A DNA stretch of 64,000 bases from an uncultured Oscillospiraceae bacterium (GCA_900544375.1 UQUZ01000006.1:19794-83793); one strand, 5' to 3'; counted from the stretch's first letter, positions 7,926 to 16,557 are shown. Program-made: numbers and translations. The notes: generated from the sequence alone by a model not told the origin.

Positions 7926-8696
7926 CTATGTTTTCTTGATCTGCCGCCAGGGCGTCGTCTTTTTTTCCAGCAGGTTGGTCAGCCCGATCAGCAGCAGGCT
8001 GATTGCGACGACCAGAAAGATCACGGCGAACATATCGCTATACGCGAAGGACTTGCGCGCACGGGTCATATATACGCCAAGCCCGCTGCTGCCGCCGAGC
8101 CATTCCGCTATGACCGCCCCCACGATGGAGAAGGATACGGAAATTTTTAGCCCGGAAAAAAAGCTTGGCATTGCGCCCGGCAGCTTGATATGCCAAAAGA
8201 TTTGCGCCCGGTTCGCCCCCATCGCGCGCAGAAGGCTGATCTGATCTGCATCTGCGGCCCGCAGCCCATCCAATAATCCGACCGCCACAGGGAAAAAGCA
8301 GACGATGATCACCAGAACCACCTTCGGCGTCATATCGTAGCCGAGCCACAGCACCAAAAGCGGGGCGATTGCAACCGCAGGGATCGCCTGCGTGATGACA
8401 AGCAGCGGATAGGTCATTTTATAAACGACGTGAAAGCGATCCATCACCACCGCGATCACAAAGGCCAGCACAACACCGATCACAAGGCCGAGCAGCGCTT
8501 CGATCAGTGAAGTTTTCGCATGCCCCATCAAGATGGAAAAGGACCCGGCAAACGCCCGGCAGACAGCTAGGGGGGACGGCAGCATATAATCGGCCACAAT
8601 GCCAAAGGAGCACAGCGCCTGCCAGAGCAGCAGGATGATCGCAATGCCTAAAACGGAGTAGAGCTTATTCGTGATGCTTTTTAACTTTTTTCTCAA
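7926..8696 (-). CDS. ABC transporter permease for thiamine precursor (ThiX-like)
   Basis: A 256-residue inner-membrane permease with about six helices and a binding-protein-dependent transport domain. The coupling-helix region reads LLRAMGANRAQIFWHIKLPGAMP, broken here by reading as the EAA-type loop (residues about 160-180). The only upstream start in frame is TTG 8696, which overlaps the 3' end of the thiamine-binding gene by 32 bases; this suggests translational coupling. It forms the membrane channel for the ThiY-like binding protein and ThiZ-like ATPase. Confidence 0.85.
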   Translation of the reverse strand: MRKKLKSITNKLYSVLGIAIILLLWQALCSFGIVADYMLPSPLAVCRAFAGSFSILMGHAKTSLIEALLGLVIGVVLAFVIAVVMDRFHVVYKMTYPLLVITQAIPAVAIAPLLVLWLGYDMTPKVVLVIIVCFFPVAVGLLDGLRAADADQISLLRAMGANRAQIFWHIKLPGAMPSFFSGLKISVSFSIVGAVIAEWLGGSSGLGVYMTRARKSFAYSDMFAVIFLVVAISLLLIGLTNLLEKKTTPWRQIKKT

Positions 8697-8955
8697 TGGT
8701 CCACACTCCGTCCGGCTTGTAATTGATCTTCACATAGGACATTACGCTTGGCGCGCCCGCGCGGATGCAGATAAGCTGGCATTCCTTCACAATTTCCATG
8801 AGCTGGTCGTAATCGCCCTCAATTGTGGTTTCAAAAGGGCTGACATAGGTGTTAAGGCCGCTTGATTTGATGTAGGCAATCACCTCGTCAACAATCCGGA
8901 TGACGTCTTCGCCCTCCACGCTGGGCAGAACCTGAATGGCTACGCTTGCATTCAT
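8665..8955 (-). CDS. thiamine-binding protein of the YkoF/MTH1187 family
   Basis: A 96-residue protein starting MNASVAIQVLPSVEGEDVIR, typical of the thiamine-binding MTH1187/YkoF family (ferredoxin-like fold, often oligomeric). It is cytosolic, with no signal peptide. The proposed role is to bind thiamine or its pyrimidine precursor after uptake. ATG 8955 follows AGGAGG. It is the first gene behind the TPP riboswitch and overlaps the permease gene. Confidence 0.85.
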   Translation of the reverse strand: MNASVAIQVLPSVEGEDVIRIVDEVIAYIKSSGLNTYVSPFETTIEGDYDQLMEIVKECQLICIRAGAPSVMSYVKINYKPDGVWTIEKKVKKHHE

Positions 8956-9035
8956 TTGCTTTTCCTCCTGTTTCTTGGTTGGAATCCGTTGCCTTCCAGC
9001 CTCATGCTTTCCATTGCCGAAAGGCAGCCAAATAA

Positions 9036-9172
9036 AACAAAAACCCGCTGTGTAACAGCGGGAGTGAAAAAACGGCTCTCTATAACTCCCTACGCTGGCA
9101 TGATCCAGATCAGGTTCGAGGGTCGAAGGCATGCCTTCCTCTCAGCCGCTGGCGGCTCCCCTGTTTTTGTTA
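9036..9172 (-). promoter_or_regulatory. TPP riboswitch with expression-platform terminator
   Basis: On the minus strand the conserved thi-box elements occur in order: GGGGAGCC, GGCTGAGAGG, a variable arm, then GACCCTCGAACCTGATCTGG and ATGCCAGCGTAGGGAG (9084-9162). A CCCGCTG / CAGCGGG hairpin followed by TTTTTGTTTT (9062-9036) forms an intrinsic terminator downstream. Binding of thiamine pyrophosphate is expected to terminate transcription of the uptake operon. Confidence 0.93.
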
Positions 9173-9186
9173 TTTTGGCTGAGCCT

Positions 9187-9215
9187 AGAATAGCACACTT
9201 TATTGGGGTTGTCAA
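9187..9215 (-). promoter_or_regulatory. sigma-A promoter of the thiamine-precursor operon
   Basis: Minus strand TTGACA (9215-9210), 17-base spacer, TATTCT (9192-9187), about 25 bases before the TPP riboswitch. Confidence 0.75.
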
Positions 9216-9262
9216 ACCGGCGCGGCATACCAAACGCTTAAAATCAAAATAAAAAATGTAGG

Positions 9263-9291
9263 ACCCCCAAATCCGGCGCGTCTGCTCCGAA
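9263..9291 (+). promoter_or_regulatory. candidate SigI-type promoter of sigI-rsgI
   Basis: ACCCCC (9263-9268) and CGAA (9288-9291) resemble the -35 and -10 elements reported for SigI promoters in Bacillus and Clostridium thermocellum. They lie 117 bases before the sigI start. No sigma-A-like pair is obvious here. Auto-activation is typical for this family; whether the 19-base gap is acceptable for SigI was not checked. Confidence 0.45.
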
Positions 9292-9407
9292 CGATATCAA
9301 AAGAAAGTATGCGGCCAAAGCCCGTTTTCAAACGCGGCGTTTTCCTGTATAATGGGCCGGTAAGCTTTGATCAACAACGGAGTTTGAATAGACAGGAGGC
9401 GCCGCCT

Positions 9408-10109
9408 ATGGGGCAAACGCTTGCAGATCGGGTGCTGATCGCAAAATCTTCCGATGGGGAGATGAACGATCTGCTCAGGGAATACCGCCCATTTATCCTA
9501 TCAGCCGTGCTGACAAATAGCCCGAAGGCCGAAGAGGATTATGTGCAGGCCGGTATGTTGGCCTTTGCACAGGCGGTGCGTACCTTTGAGCCGGGGAAGG
9601 GAAGTTTTCTCTCCTTTGCAAAGCTGCTCATTTCCCGGCGGGTGATTGACTGCATCCGGCAGGATACGGCGCACCCGGAGCTGCCCCTTCTGGATCAAGA
9701 GGATGAGGAGAGCCGGAGCCTGATCGATGTGGTATCACGGCATACCTACGATCTGCAAAGCGAGCAGGAAGCCCGGCGGGAAGAAATCCTGCTGCTGACG
9801 CAGGAGCTGCGGGAATGGTCGCTCTCATTCCAAGATTTGTCTGCCGCAACCCCGCGCCATGCTTCCACGCGAAAAGCGTGCAAAGAGGCGGTGCGCATGC
9901 TGTTGCAGGATGAGGAGATGCTGGAGGCGTTCCGCCGCAAAAAGAAAGTGCCAATCAAGGCGCTCGCCAAAAGGCTGGGAATGAAGCCCAAGGTGCTGGA
10001 GGATCACCGCAGGTATCTTGTGGCGGCAGTGCTGGTGCACAGCGGGGATTACCCATTTATCCGGGAATATATTCGGCTGGACAGCACGGAAGGAGGGGAA
10101 GGGCTGTGA
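9408..10109 (+). CDS. sigI: RNA polymerase sigma factor SigI
   Basis: A 233-residue sigma-70-like factor of the SigI group. The region-2-like part (DLLREYRPFILSAVLTN, then YVQAGMLAFAQAVRTFEPGK, FLSFAKLLISRRVIDCIRQ) is characteristic, and the C-terminal region ends in the SigI-specific helix-turn-helix (IKALAKRLGMKPKVLEDHRR). In relatives it responds to heat or extracellular polysaccharides and is held by RsgI. ATG 9408 follows AGGAGG. The stop overlaps the GTG start of the anti-sigma gene by 4 bases, the usual sigI-rsgI coupling. Confidence 0.9.
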   Translation: MGQTLADRVLIAKSSDGEMNDLLREYRPFILSAVLTNSPKAEEDYVQAGMLAFAQAVRTFEPGKGSFLSFAKLLISRRVIDCIRQDTAHPELPLLDQEDEESRSLIDVVSRHTYDLQSEQEARREEILLLTQELREWSLSFQDLSAATPRHASTRKACKEAVRMLLQDEEMLEAFRRKKKVPIKALAKRLGMKPKVLEDHRRYLVAAVLVHSGDYPFIREYIRLDSTEGGEGL

Positions 10110-11692
10110 ATCGATTTTTAATTTTGGAGATAAACGAAGGATGCGCGGCCCTGCTTACAGCGGACGGCGAATTCCGAACAGTGCCTGCGCAGCCCGGATG
10201 GGTGGCCGGCATGGAGCTGGATGCCGCCTGCTTAGAGCTTGCTGAAGAGAAGCCGGAGAGTAAAGCGGAAACAGTGCGAGGGCGCAGCCGTATCGTAGTA
10301 ATGCGGCGCGTCAGGAGGTGGACTGTTGCGATTGCTGCCTGCCTGTTGCTGCTCATCGGCGTGCAGCAGGGCTACCGTGTGCTTTCAACGGCAGATGCAA
10401 GCGTGGAAATTGCGATTAATCCGGTTGTGCGCATTGAGCTTAACCGCCTGGGGCGCGTGGTGGGGCTTATCGGCGTGAATGAGGATGGCAAGGAACTGCT
10501 CCGCAAGACGGAGAGCGCAAACAGCAGCGCACAGGAGACGCTGCGGGCGATTCTTAACCAAGCGATTGCGGATGGCTATCTATCCGAAGAGGGGCGCGAT
10601 GTGCTCATTGCTGTGGCCGGGGCAACAGGGCAGAGGACGGATCAGTTGGAGCAGGAGATGGTAAACACGGCCAGCCAGGTTTTTGAAGAGCAGGGGGTTC
10701 AGCCGAACGTATCCGTCAAAAAGCATTCCTTTGATTCCACCCAACAGATGCGCGCCTATATTGATTCTCTCGTAGCGCAGGGGCTAGAGCTGGAGGAGGC
10801 ATATCAAAAGGCGGGCCTGGGGGAGGATTTTCTCGATTTGATGGGCGTGCGTGTGCACAAAAACGGCAATATTGAGCTGCGGTTTACACAGGATTTCACG
10901 CTGACCGGGAGGGAATCCATTGCCATCACCCCTGCGGGGGGAGAGGCCATCACCCCGCGCCTCGTCGAAGTGAAGGATGACCGCTTTTCCATTGTGGCGG
11001 ATGGTTTGGCAGCGGGGGAAGCCTGTACGGTGCGCGTGACTGGTATGATAGATGCACAGGGCGTGGAACGCTCTTTCACGGCGAATTTTTGCAATCAAAA
11101 GGGTCGTTATGCGCGTTTTGAGGAGACGGAGGATCGTGAAAAGCTGGAGCGCCTAGCGGGCGGACAATTTCGCATCCGCTTCGACGGCGCAGAAGAAACC
11201 GGAAGAACCGGCGCGGAGCGCGCCATCTTTCTCACGCGCGAGGGAAATGCGATAGCTTGTAAAATAGCAGGCTATGAGAGTGGCTACTGGTACCTTGAGG
11301 CGGCGGATTTACCGCTTGGTGAGATCATCAGTGTGGCGCTCTTGCATGTGCAGGGGAAGAAGGGCGCGGAAACGCTCTATGGCGATTTTATCGTCCGCGA
11401 GGCGGAATTGCCTGTATTCGACCGCACGGAATACAAGGCGGAGGGGGATTACGTGGAGATCGAATTCACGGAGGATTTTGCGTGGCGGGAGGATCTTTCC
11501 GTCACCGCTGTTTCCCCCGATGGAAAACGCTTTGCCGGGACAATTGTGGAAGGGCCGGATGGCGATGAAATGAAGGTTCGTTTTCAAGGCCTTCTGGAAG
11601 GGCAGGCCTATCGTTTGGAGGTCAGAGGCACGCCGTTTCATATTGTGATTACAGGGAAAATGATTGCTTCAGACGGCGCAAAGGTAGAATAA
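10106..11692 (+). CDS. rsgI: RsgI-type anti-sigma-I factor with three-repeat ectodomain
   Basis: A 528-residue single-pass membrane protein. Residues 1-50 form the cytosolic RsgI N-terminal domain that binds SigI; one helix spans about residues 71-88; residues 95-240 match the conserved extracellular RsgI middle domain (ASVEIAINPVVRIELNRLGR). The rest is three related beta-sandwich-like units at about 252-325, 352-425 and 445-510, each opening with a strand such as IELRFTQDF, FRIRFDG or VEIEFTEDF. Clostridial RsgI proteins end in carbohydrate-binding or hydrolase domains; these repeats look instead like bacterial Ig-like folds and are probably the sensing part. The GTG start overlaps sigI, so stoichiometric synthesis is expected. 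Confidence 0.85.
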   Translation: MNRFLILEINEGCAALLTADGEFRTVPAQPGWVAGMELDAACLELAEEKPESKAETVRGRSRIVVMRRVRRWTVAIAACLLLLIGVQQGYRVLSTADASVEIAINPVVRIELNRLGRVVGLIGVNEDGKELLRKTESANSSAQETLRAILNQAIADGYLSEEGRDVLIAVAGATGQRTDQLEQEMVNTASQVFEEQGVQPNVSVKKHSFDSTQQMRAYIDSLVAQGLELEEAYQKAGLGEDFLDLMGVRVHKNGNIELRFTQDFTLTGRESIAITPAGGEAITPRLVEVKDDRFSIVADGLAAGEACTVRVTGMIDAQGVERSFTANFCNQKGRYARFEETEDREKLERLAGGQFRIRFDGAEETGRTGAERAIFLTREGNAIACKIAGYESGYWYLEAADLPLGEIISVALLHVQGKKGAETLYGDFIVREAELPVFDRTEYKAEGDYVEIEFTEDFAWREDLSVTAVSPDGKRFAGTIVEGPDGDEMKVRFQGLLEGQAYRLEVRGTPFHIVITGKMIASDGAKVE

Positions 11693-11705
11693 CAGATTTT
11701 GTGAA

Positions 11706-11738
11706 TGGCGGGAGCGGCGCGCGCCGCTCCCTTTTTAT
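11706..11738 (+). terminator. terminator of sigI-rsgI
   Basis: GGGAGCGGCG / CGCCGCTCCC stem directly followed by TTTTTAT, 16 bases after the rsgI stop. Confidence 0.9.
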
Positions 11739-11897
11739 CTTGAAGGGAAAGGGTGCTCTTCAATATCTAACAAAAATTTAATATTGATACAAAATAATCC
11801 GTTGCAATACCTACAAAAAATTGCTATACTAGATGCAGGTTTCATCCCCCCATCGGAAGCACACTGCTTTCAATTTAGATGCAAAGGAAGAATGGTA

Positions 11898-13307
11898 ATG
11901 GCAGAGCAGAAAAAAATGAAGCTCAACTATAAGCTGACGTTCCTGATCGGATTCGGTTTTATGGCGAGCTCGATTGCCTGGTCGGTTTACAATGCCTATG
12001 TTCCGCCGATTTTGGACGAAATGCTGTCCGCCTCCCCAACAGTGGCGGGCATTGCGGAAAAACTGCCGTGGCTTGCCACACTGTTCGGCGGCACGGATGT
12101 TGTTGGCGCGGGTGTTGTGGGCGGCTTAATCGGTGCGATCATGGTCATCGATAATGTGTTCGGCGTTATTTTTCAGCCGCTGTTCGGCAAAATTTCCGAC
12201 CGGACGCACAGCCGTTTGGGTAAGCGCAGGCCGTACCTGCTGTTTGGTATTCCGGCCGCGGCGTTGTTTTTCATCCTGATCCCGCGCATGCCGTATATCT
12301 GGACGCTGATGCTGTGCGTGATCTGCTTTAACCTGATTATGTCGCTTTGGCGCTCTCCGGTGGTCGCGTTAATGCCCGATTTGACGCCGCCTTCCCTGCG
12401 CAGCGAGGGCAATGCCGTGATCAATTTGATGGGTGGCCTCGGCACCCTGCTCGGCATGGGCAGCGGCATGATCGTGATTGCCATTATGACGCTTTTTATG
12501 GGCTCAAAGCCTGCAACGGATGCAGAGCGCCCCTATGTGTTTATCTTTACGGCGGTTGTCATGCTGATCTGCCTGCTGGTGGTCATGCTCACCGTCAAGG
12601 AGCCGGATAGCCGCCTGAAAAAAACGGCCGAGGCAAACATGGCGGCAGAAGCCAAAAGGGAAGAAAAACAAAAGCTGAAGGATTTGAAGCTGCCGAAGGA
12701 GAAAAAACGCAGCCTAGTTTTCATGCTGTTGACGCTGTTCTTCCTCTTCAACGGCTCTGATACTATTCAAACCTTCTTTACGCTCTTTGCGAAAAAAGAG
12801 CTTGGTATTGACACGGCAACGGCAACGATCCTGATGGGTGTGTTTGCGCTCTCATTGATGATTTTTGCAATTCCTGCCGGAAAGCTGGGCCAAAAGATCG
12901 GCCGAAAGAAAACGATTCTGATTGGTTTGGGCGGGGCGCTGCTGCTGTTTACCCTGTTCTTCTTGACTAAGGAGATGCCCAGCTTCCAGAAGGTGATGAT
13001 CTTTATTGCGCTCATTGGCGGCGGCGCTTGCGTGGCGCTTGTCAATATCAATACGCTGCCCGTTGTTCTGGATATCGGCACGCCTGAGCAGGTGGGCACC
13101 TTCACCGGATATTATTACACAGCCACCTTCTCCGCCTCTATCGTCGGCCCGATCCTGTGCGGTACGCTCTGTGGCTCGACGAGTTATTGGTCTCTCTTTA
13201 TTTACTGCCCGATTGCGTTCGCTCTTGCCTTCCTGTGCATGACGCAGGTGCGCCATGGCGAAGCGGATCCCAATGCGCAGGCGCCGGATGTAGAGCTGGA
13301 GGCCTGA
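11898..13307 (+). CDS. MFS transporter, GPH/SLC45-like sugar or glycoside permease
   Basis: A 469-residue membrane protein with 12 predicted helices. The loop FGKISDRTHSRLGKRRPYL between helices 2 and 3 is the major-facilitator motif in the form typical of glycoside-pentoside-hexuronide and sucrose (SLC45) transporters. A long charged cytosolic loop (about residues 235-270, many Lys/Glu) separates the two halves. The second ATG of a close pair (11898) is used because AAGGAAG is correctly spaced to it. It is a single-gene unit between two hairpins, so no neighbouring catabolic gene indicates its substrate; export or import cannot be decided. Confidence 0.75.
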   Translation: MAEQKKMKLNYKLTFLIGFGFMASSIAWSVYNAYVPPILDEMLSASPTVAGIAEKLPWLATLFGGTDVVGAGVVGGLIGAIMVIDNVFGVIFQPLFGKISDRTHSRLGKRRPYLLFGIPAAALFFILIPRMPYIWTLMLCVICFNLIMSLWRSPVVALMPDLTPPSLRSEGNAVINLMGGLGTLLGMGSGMIVIAIMTLFMGSKPATDAERPYVFIFTAVVMLICLLVVMLTVKEPDSRLKKTAEANMAAEAKREEKQKLKDLKLPKEKKRSLVFMLLTLFFLFNGSDTIQTFFTLFAKKELGIDTATATILMGVFALSLMIFAIPAGKLGQKIGRKKTILIGLGGALLLFTLFFLTKEMPSFQKVMIFIALIGGGACVALVNINTLPVVLDIGTPEQVGTFTGYYYTATFSASIVGPILCGTLCGSTSYWSLFIYCPIAFALAFLCMTQVRHGEADPNAQAPDVELEA

Positions 13308-13331
13308 GCTCTTTCCTAAGTGCATATAAAG

Positions 13332-13370
13332 GGGGATATTGCAAAATGCCTTGTGTTTTGCAATATCCCT
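13332..13370 (+). terminator. long hairpin after the MFS gene
   Basis: GGGATATTGCAAAA pairs perfectly with TTTTGCAATATCCC. No long T run follows on the plus strand, so termination strength is uncertain. Confidence 0.55.
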
Positions 13371-13611
13371 CAGTTTGTCGAAAAAGAATCACCGATTGGC
13401 CAAAAGGCGCAAAGGCAATTGAGAAGTTTTTTGGGGACCATTTTTATATTTGTATTTATAAATTGCTTTCATCATAGGCAATGCTGCATATAGCTGCCGG
13501 TTCAGGCGGATGATTCGTCACTTTTGTGCGCCCGAACCCAACGGCTTTTCTCATGACGATTTTCCGCAATGAACGTTTTGCAACTCGCCCTTTTTCAACG
13601 TTGATAGAAGA
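13371..13611. other. intergenic stretch, no supported gene
   Basis: AT-rich sequence between converging transcripts. A short minus-strand reading frame (ending at 13456) has no start with a ribosome site and no recognisable family. I see no RNA or repeat here. Confidence 0.4.
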
Positions 13612-13660
13612 ATAACAGGGCATGTGGAAACGAAAGCGTTTCCACATGCCCTGTTGTACA
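13612..13660 (-). terminator. terminator of the minus-strand gene at 13681
   Basis: CAGGGCATGTGGAAACG pairs perfectly with CGTTTCCACATGCCCTG, followed on the minus strand by TTATTCTTCT. Confidence 0.85.
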
Positions 13661-13680
13661 AACAGTTGCATTGCAATGGC

Positions 13681-14268
13681 TTAACAAACCTCAGCAAACT
13701 GAATTTCACCGATGAGCCCGCGAATTTTTCGCGTGACATATTGATAAACACGCGCGCCTAGATCGGCCAAAGCCTGATCTTCCTCCGCCCCGCACAGCAT
13801 GGCAAACGTAGCGCCAATGTTTTCATCCGCCTTCCCACTATGGCGCAGGGCGAGATAATAAAAGCTGAACGCAGCTCCATTGGAGATCGTATCGTAAAAA
13901 CCCGGATCATCCTCAATCAGCTTATCGTACAGCGCATTGGCCGCAGTGGTGGCAAGCAAAGGCGTGGGGGTATACAGGTGCAAACAGGATTCTGCGATAA
14001 AGATCAGAAGAATGCGGATTTGGCACATAATATCGGGGGCAGGGAGGGGATCGCCCAGCAGGCGGGAAAGGTCGAGGCTATCCGCATCTGCGGAATCCGG
14101 GGCAAGAGCAGCCATGCGGATTCCAAGCTGCTTGGCACGCTCTGAGTTGCCGTTGAGCCTCTGCCGTTTCATTTCTTCTGCCAGCGCCTGCACCTCGGCT
14201 CCGTCAGTAGAATCCGGCTCTTCCTTCACGCCAAATATTTTCATGTCACTGTCATCAAATGTGTTCAT
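13681..14268 (-). CDS. hypothetical protein, helical
   Basis: A 195-residue protein I do not recognise. An acidic, Glu/Lys-rich N-terminal 60 residues (EVQALAEEMKRQRLNGN) look like a flexible helix; the remaining part is alpha-helical with hydrophobic stretches (CQIRILLIFIAESCLHLY) that are too polar overall to be clear membrane helices. No signal peptide. ATG 14268 follows CAGGA at a suitable distance. It follows the PHP phosphoesterase gene by 60 bases on the same strand and ends at a strong terminator, so the two probably form one unit. Confidence 0.6.
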   Translation of the reverse strand: MNTFDDSDMKIFGVKEEPDSTDGAEVQALAEEMKRQRLNGNSERAKQLGIRMAALAPDSADADSLDLSRLLGDPLPAPDIMCQIRILLIFIAESCLHLYTPTPLLATTAANALYDKLIEDDPGFYDTISNGAAFSFYYLALRHSGKADENIGATFAMLCGAEEDQALADLGARVYQYVTRKIRGLIGEIQFAEVC

Positions 14269-14328
14269 GATCGTGTTCCTGCCTTTCGCAGAGATGAAGT
14301 TTGCACAAGATCCCCTCAAAAATGGGGA

Positions 14329-15207
14329 TTAAACTGCTTTTTCCGCCGAAATAGCCGCTTTCTTTTGCAGGCGGCGTTGTTTTGCCTTATAGTTAAGCAG
14401 CTCCGTGATTTGTTCGTCAGGAGTGAGGCACTCGCCAAGCTTTGTCAGGCGGGAATTATACATGCCGTGAAAGTCGCTGCCGCCGGTCATTAGCAGATGA
14501 TGCTCACGCGCTGTGCGCTGAAGGCGGCTGACCGTTTCTGCGTTTGCTGTTGGATGCCAAACCTCTACGCCATCCAGCCCAAGCCCAATTAGCTCATCCA
14601 AAAGGTCAAAGCTGTCATAAAAGGCAGGGTGGGCCAGCACGGCGATGCCGCCGGCCTCGTGAACTGCCGCCAGCACTTCGCGTACATCTGGAAAGGAGGG
14701 CTCAACGCTGATGCAATTTGGGCTGTTGGAGGAAAATAAATCGTGATAAAGCTCCCCAAAAATCGTGTGCGTATAGCCGCATTCCATCAGAGCGTGCGCG
14801 ATGTGCTGCTTAAAAATATTGGTGGAGCCCGAGGCGCATTTTAACACAAATTCTGGCGTAATGGGGAAGCGTTTGGCTGCTTTCAAAATCATATACTGCC
14901 CCGCTTTTCTGCGTGAAAGGGAGTTCCGGCGGCATAGCCCTTCTAAGCGATCCGGGCTGTCGCTGAGATAGCAGAGCAAATGCGCTCTGCGCTCCCGCTT
15001 TGGGTCAACGCAGGAAATTTCCACTCCCGGGATCACCTGAACACCATGCCGCTCACCGATGACTTTACCGCGCACCGTTCCGGCAAGGCAATCATGGTCT
15101 GTGATGGCAATGGTTTCGATCTTTAACTTTTTGGCAAGTAGAATTAGGTCCTCAATGCCGAGAGAACCATCTGAAAGCCTGGTATGACAATGTAAATCTC
15201 CGCCCAA
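14329..15207 (-). CDS. PHP-domain metal-dependent phosphoesterase (TrpH/RnaAM-like)
   Basis: A 292-residue cytosolic protein starting MGGDLHCHTRLSDGSLG, the first PHP metal motif (HCH). Further PHP motifs are ITDHDCLAG, PGVEISC, AHPAFYD and GGSDFHG. This set matches the YciV/TrpH group, which hydrolyses nucleoside 3',5'-bisphosphates and trims short RNAs from the 5' end. The start is a TTG at 15207 preceded by AAAGGAAG; no ATG lies upstream of the metal motif, which supports the TTG. A hypothetical gene follows on the same strand. Confidence 0.82.
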   Translation of the reverse strand: MGGDLHCHTRLSDGSLGIEDLILLAKKLKIETIAITDHDCLAGTVRGKVIGERHGVQVIPGVEISCVDPKRERRAHLLCYLSDSPDRLEGLCRRNSLSRRKAGQYMILKAAKRFPITPEFVLKCASGSTNIFKQHIAHALMECGYTHTIFGELYHDLFSSNSPNCISVEPSFPDVREVLAAVHEAGGIAVLAHPAFYDSFDLLDELIGLGLDGVEVWHPTANAETVSRLQRTAREHHLLMTGGSDFHGMYNSRLTKLGECLTPDEQITELLNYKAKQRRLQKKAAISAEKAV

Positions 15208-15504
15208 GATAATCTTCCTTTCACATGCAGACAGCGCAGTGAGCCCAATTTTATTTTTCTTCTATTCCTCTATATTATACGCCCTTTTTTCGGGTGATGC
15301 AAGGGGAGGCGGGCGCGAGAAGCCGGCGAAACGGCAGCTTTATCGTACTTCTTTGGAAATCTGACCGCTAAAAGAGCAAAACAGGATGTTGATGATGCAA
15401 TCCAAATATTTGGAAATGAGATAGGCATTCACTACATCTGGTTTCACTTCGCGCCGTGAAAAAGCAAGATTCTGAAATGTGGATACGGCAAATCGCCGGG
15501 GATA

Positions 15505-15546
15505 GATAAGAAAAACCTGCAATGCGCGAAATGCGCACCGCAGGTG
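15505..15546 (-). terminator. terminator after the GyrI-like gene
   Basis: Imperfect CCTGCGGTGCGCA / CGCGCATTGCAGG stem followed on the minus strand by TTTTTCTTATC. The remaining sequence from 15208 to 15504 contains no gene I can support. Confidence 0.65.
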
Positions 15547-15574
15547 AGGACGGGTGAAATCATAAGGCCGGCTT

Positions 15575-16273
15575 TTATTCTTTTTCTTTAATCGGTATCA
15601 GCAAATCCATCTGGAATCTGTTTTTATCGAAGTTCTTTAAGTGATACTGATTAAAATAGTTAAAATGCTCCTCCAAAAGACCGTCCATACATTCGGGGTC
15701 GCCAAGGTTGAGCATGAATTTGTCGCTGGCTTCCACCCATGCCCAAAGCCAATGCCATTTTTCAAATTCGCCGAACGTGACGGTATACGCCGCATATAGC
15801 CCGCCGGCATACGCTTTCTTTTGAAACGGCGCTTCCACCGTCATGTTTTCCGGTATTGTTACCCAATGCTCATAACCGTGATCGTCTTCGTTCGATCCAT
15901 TCGGGTGGTTGAACCCGTAATGCCGAAAATCAGGTTTGCGTTTCGCTAAGTCCGTTTTTTGCATAAATTCCCGCAGCAAGGCCGTTGCCCTGTCCTCCGG
16001 CCTGTTTCCAACACAGTGGATTGACGCGACAGTTGCAGGCGGCAGATATATGATCCGCACATCCTTGTCGGTCAGCTTGTTCATTTGCTTTGATGCTCTG
16101 TGAATTCTGTTCATCATTTTATTCTCCTTCACATTCCTCTGAATTAGGGAGAGGGATTCGGCAAGTTTCATCGCGGATTTGTCCGTCAGCAGGTTTAGGT
16201 TCACGCGCACGGCGGCGAGTTCTTCGATTTTGGCCACTAAGATTGCGAGAGCCGATTTAGATAGAAGGCGCAT
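15575..16273 (-). CDS. GyrI-like effector-binding protein, MerR-type but lacking the HTH
   Basis: Up to 232 residues. The C-terminal 180 residues match the GyrI-like/effector-binding domain of multidrug-sensing MerR regulators (VRIIYLPPATVASIHCVG, then GYEHWVTIPENMTVEAPF and GGLYAAYTVTFGEFEKW). The first 50 residues resemble the helical linker that follows the MerR DNA-binding domain, but that domain is absent and the upstream frame shows no helix-turn-helix. ATG 16273 has no ribosome site, whereas ATG 16117 follows a perfect AAGGAG at 6 bases, so the expressed product may be only the 180-residue ligand domain. It could be a stand-alone binder or the rest of a truncated regulator. Confidence 0.65.
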   Translation of the reverse strand: MRLLSKSALAILVAKIEELAAVRVNLNLLTDKSAMKLAESLSLIQRNVKENKMMNRIHRASKQMNKLTDKDVRIIYLPPATVASIHCVGNRPEDRATALLREFMQKTDLAKRKPDFRHYGFNHPNGSNEDDHGYEHWVTIPENMTVEAPFQKKAYAGGLYAAYTVTFGEFEKWHWLWAWVEASDKFMLNLGDPECMDGLLEEHFNYFNQYHLKNFDKNRFQMDLLIPIKEKE

Positions 16274-16437
16274 CCTAATCCACTGGTAAGATAGGATTCG
16301 GATGATTTTTTTGTAGGCGCGTCTGTCCGGCTGAACCGCAGCTATGACCGCGGATCTTCGCCGCTCTGCGCTACTATTATGCCGCTGGTATATTTGCCCT
16401 CACGCACCGCACGTTGGCATTGAATCCCCACAGAATA

Positions 16438-16478
16438 AAACACAGATATGTCTTTCGACATATCTGTGTTTTTGCTAA
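16438..16478. terminator. symmetric hairpin with flanking A and T runs
   Basis: CACAGATATGTC / GACATATCTGTG around TTTC, with AAAA before and TTTTTG after. It may terminate in both directions. The rest of 16274-16437 holds nothing recognisable. Confidence 0.6.
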
Positions 16479-16519
16479 GGTGGGATAAAAAACGCCTTGG
16501 CGCTGGACGCTTATTTGAC

Positions 16520-16557
16520 AAAAAACCCCGCGGTGCGCGACATGCCCACCGCGGGGT
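16520..16557 (-). terminator. terminator of the tRNA-Ser unit
   Basis: ACCCCGCGGTG / CACCGCGGGGT-type stem followed on the minus strand by TTTTTTG, immediately after the first tRNA. Confidence 0.85.

Noticed and set aside
15340..15522. 60-codon minus-strand frame
   Set aside because: It overlaps the terminator after the GyrI-like gene and has no ribosome site.
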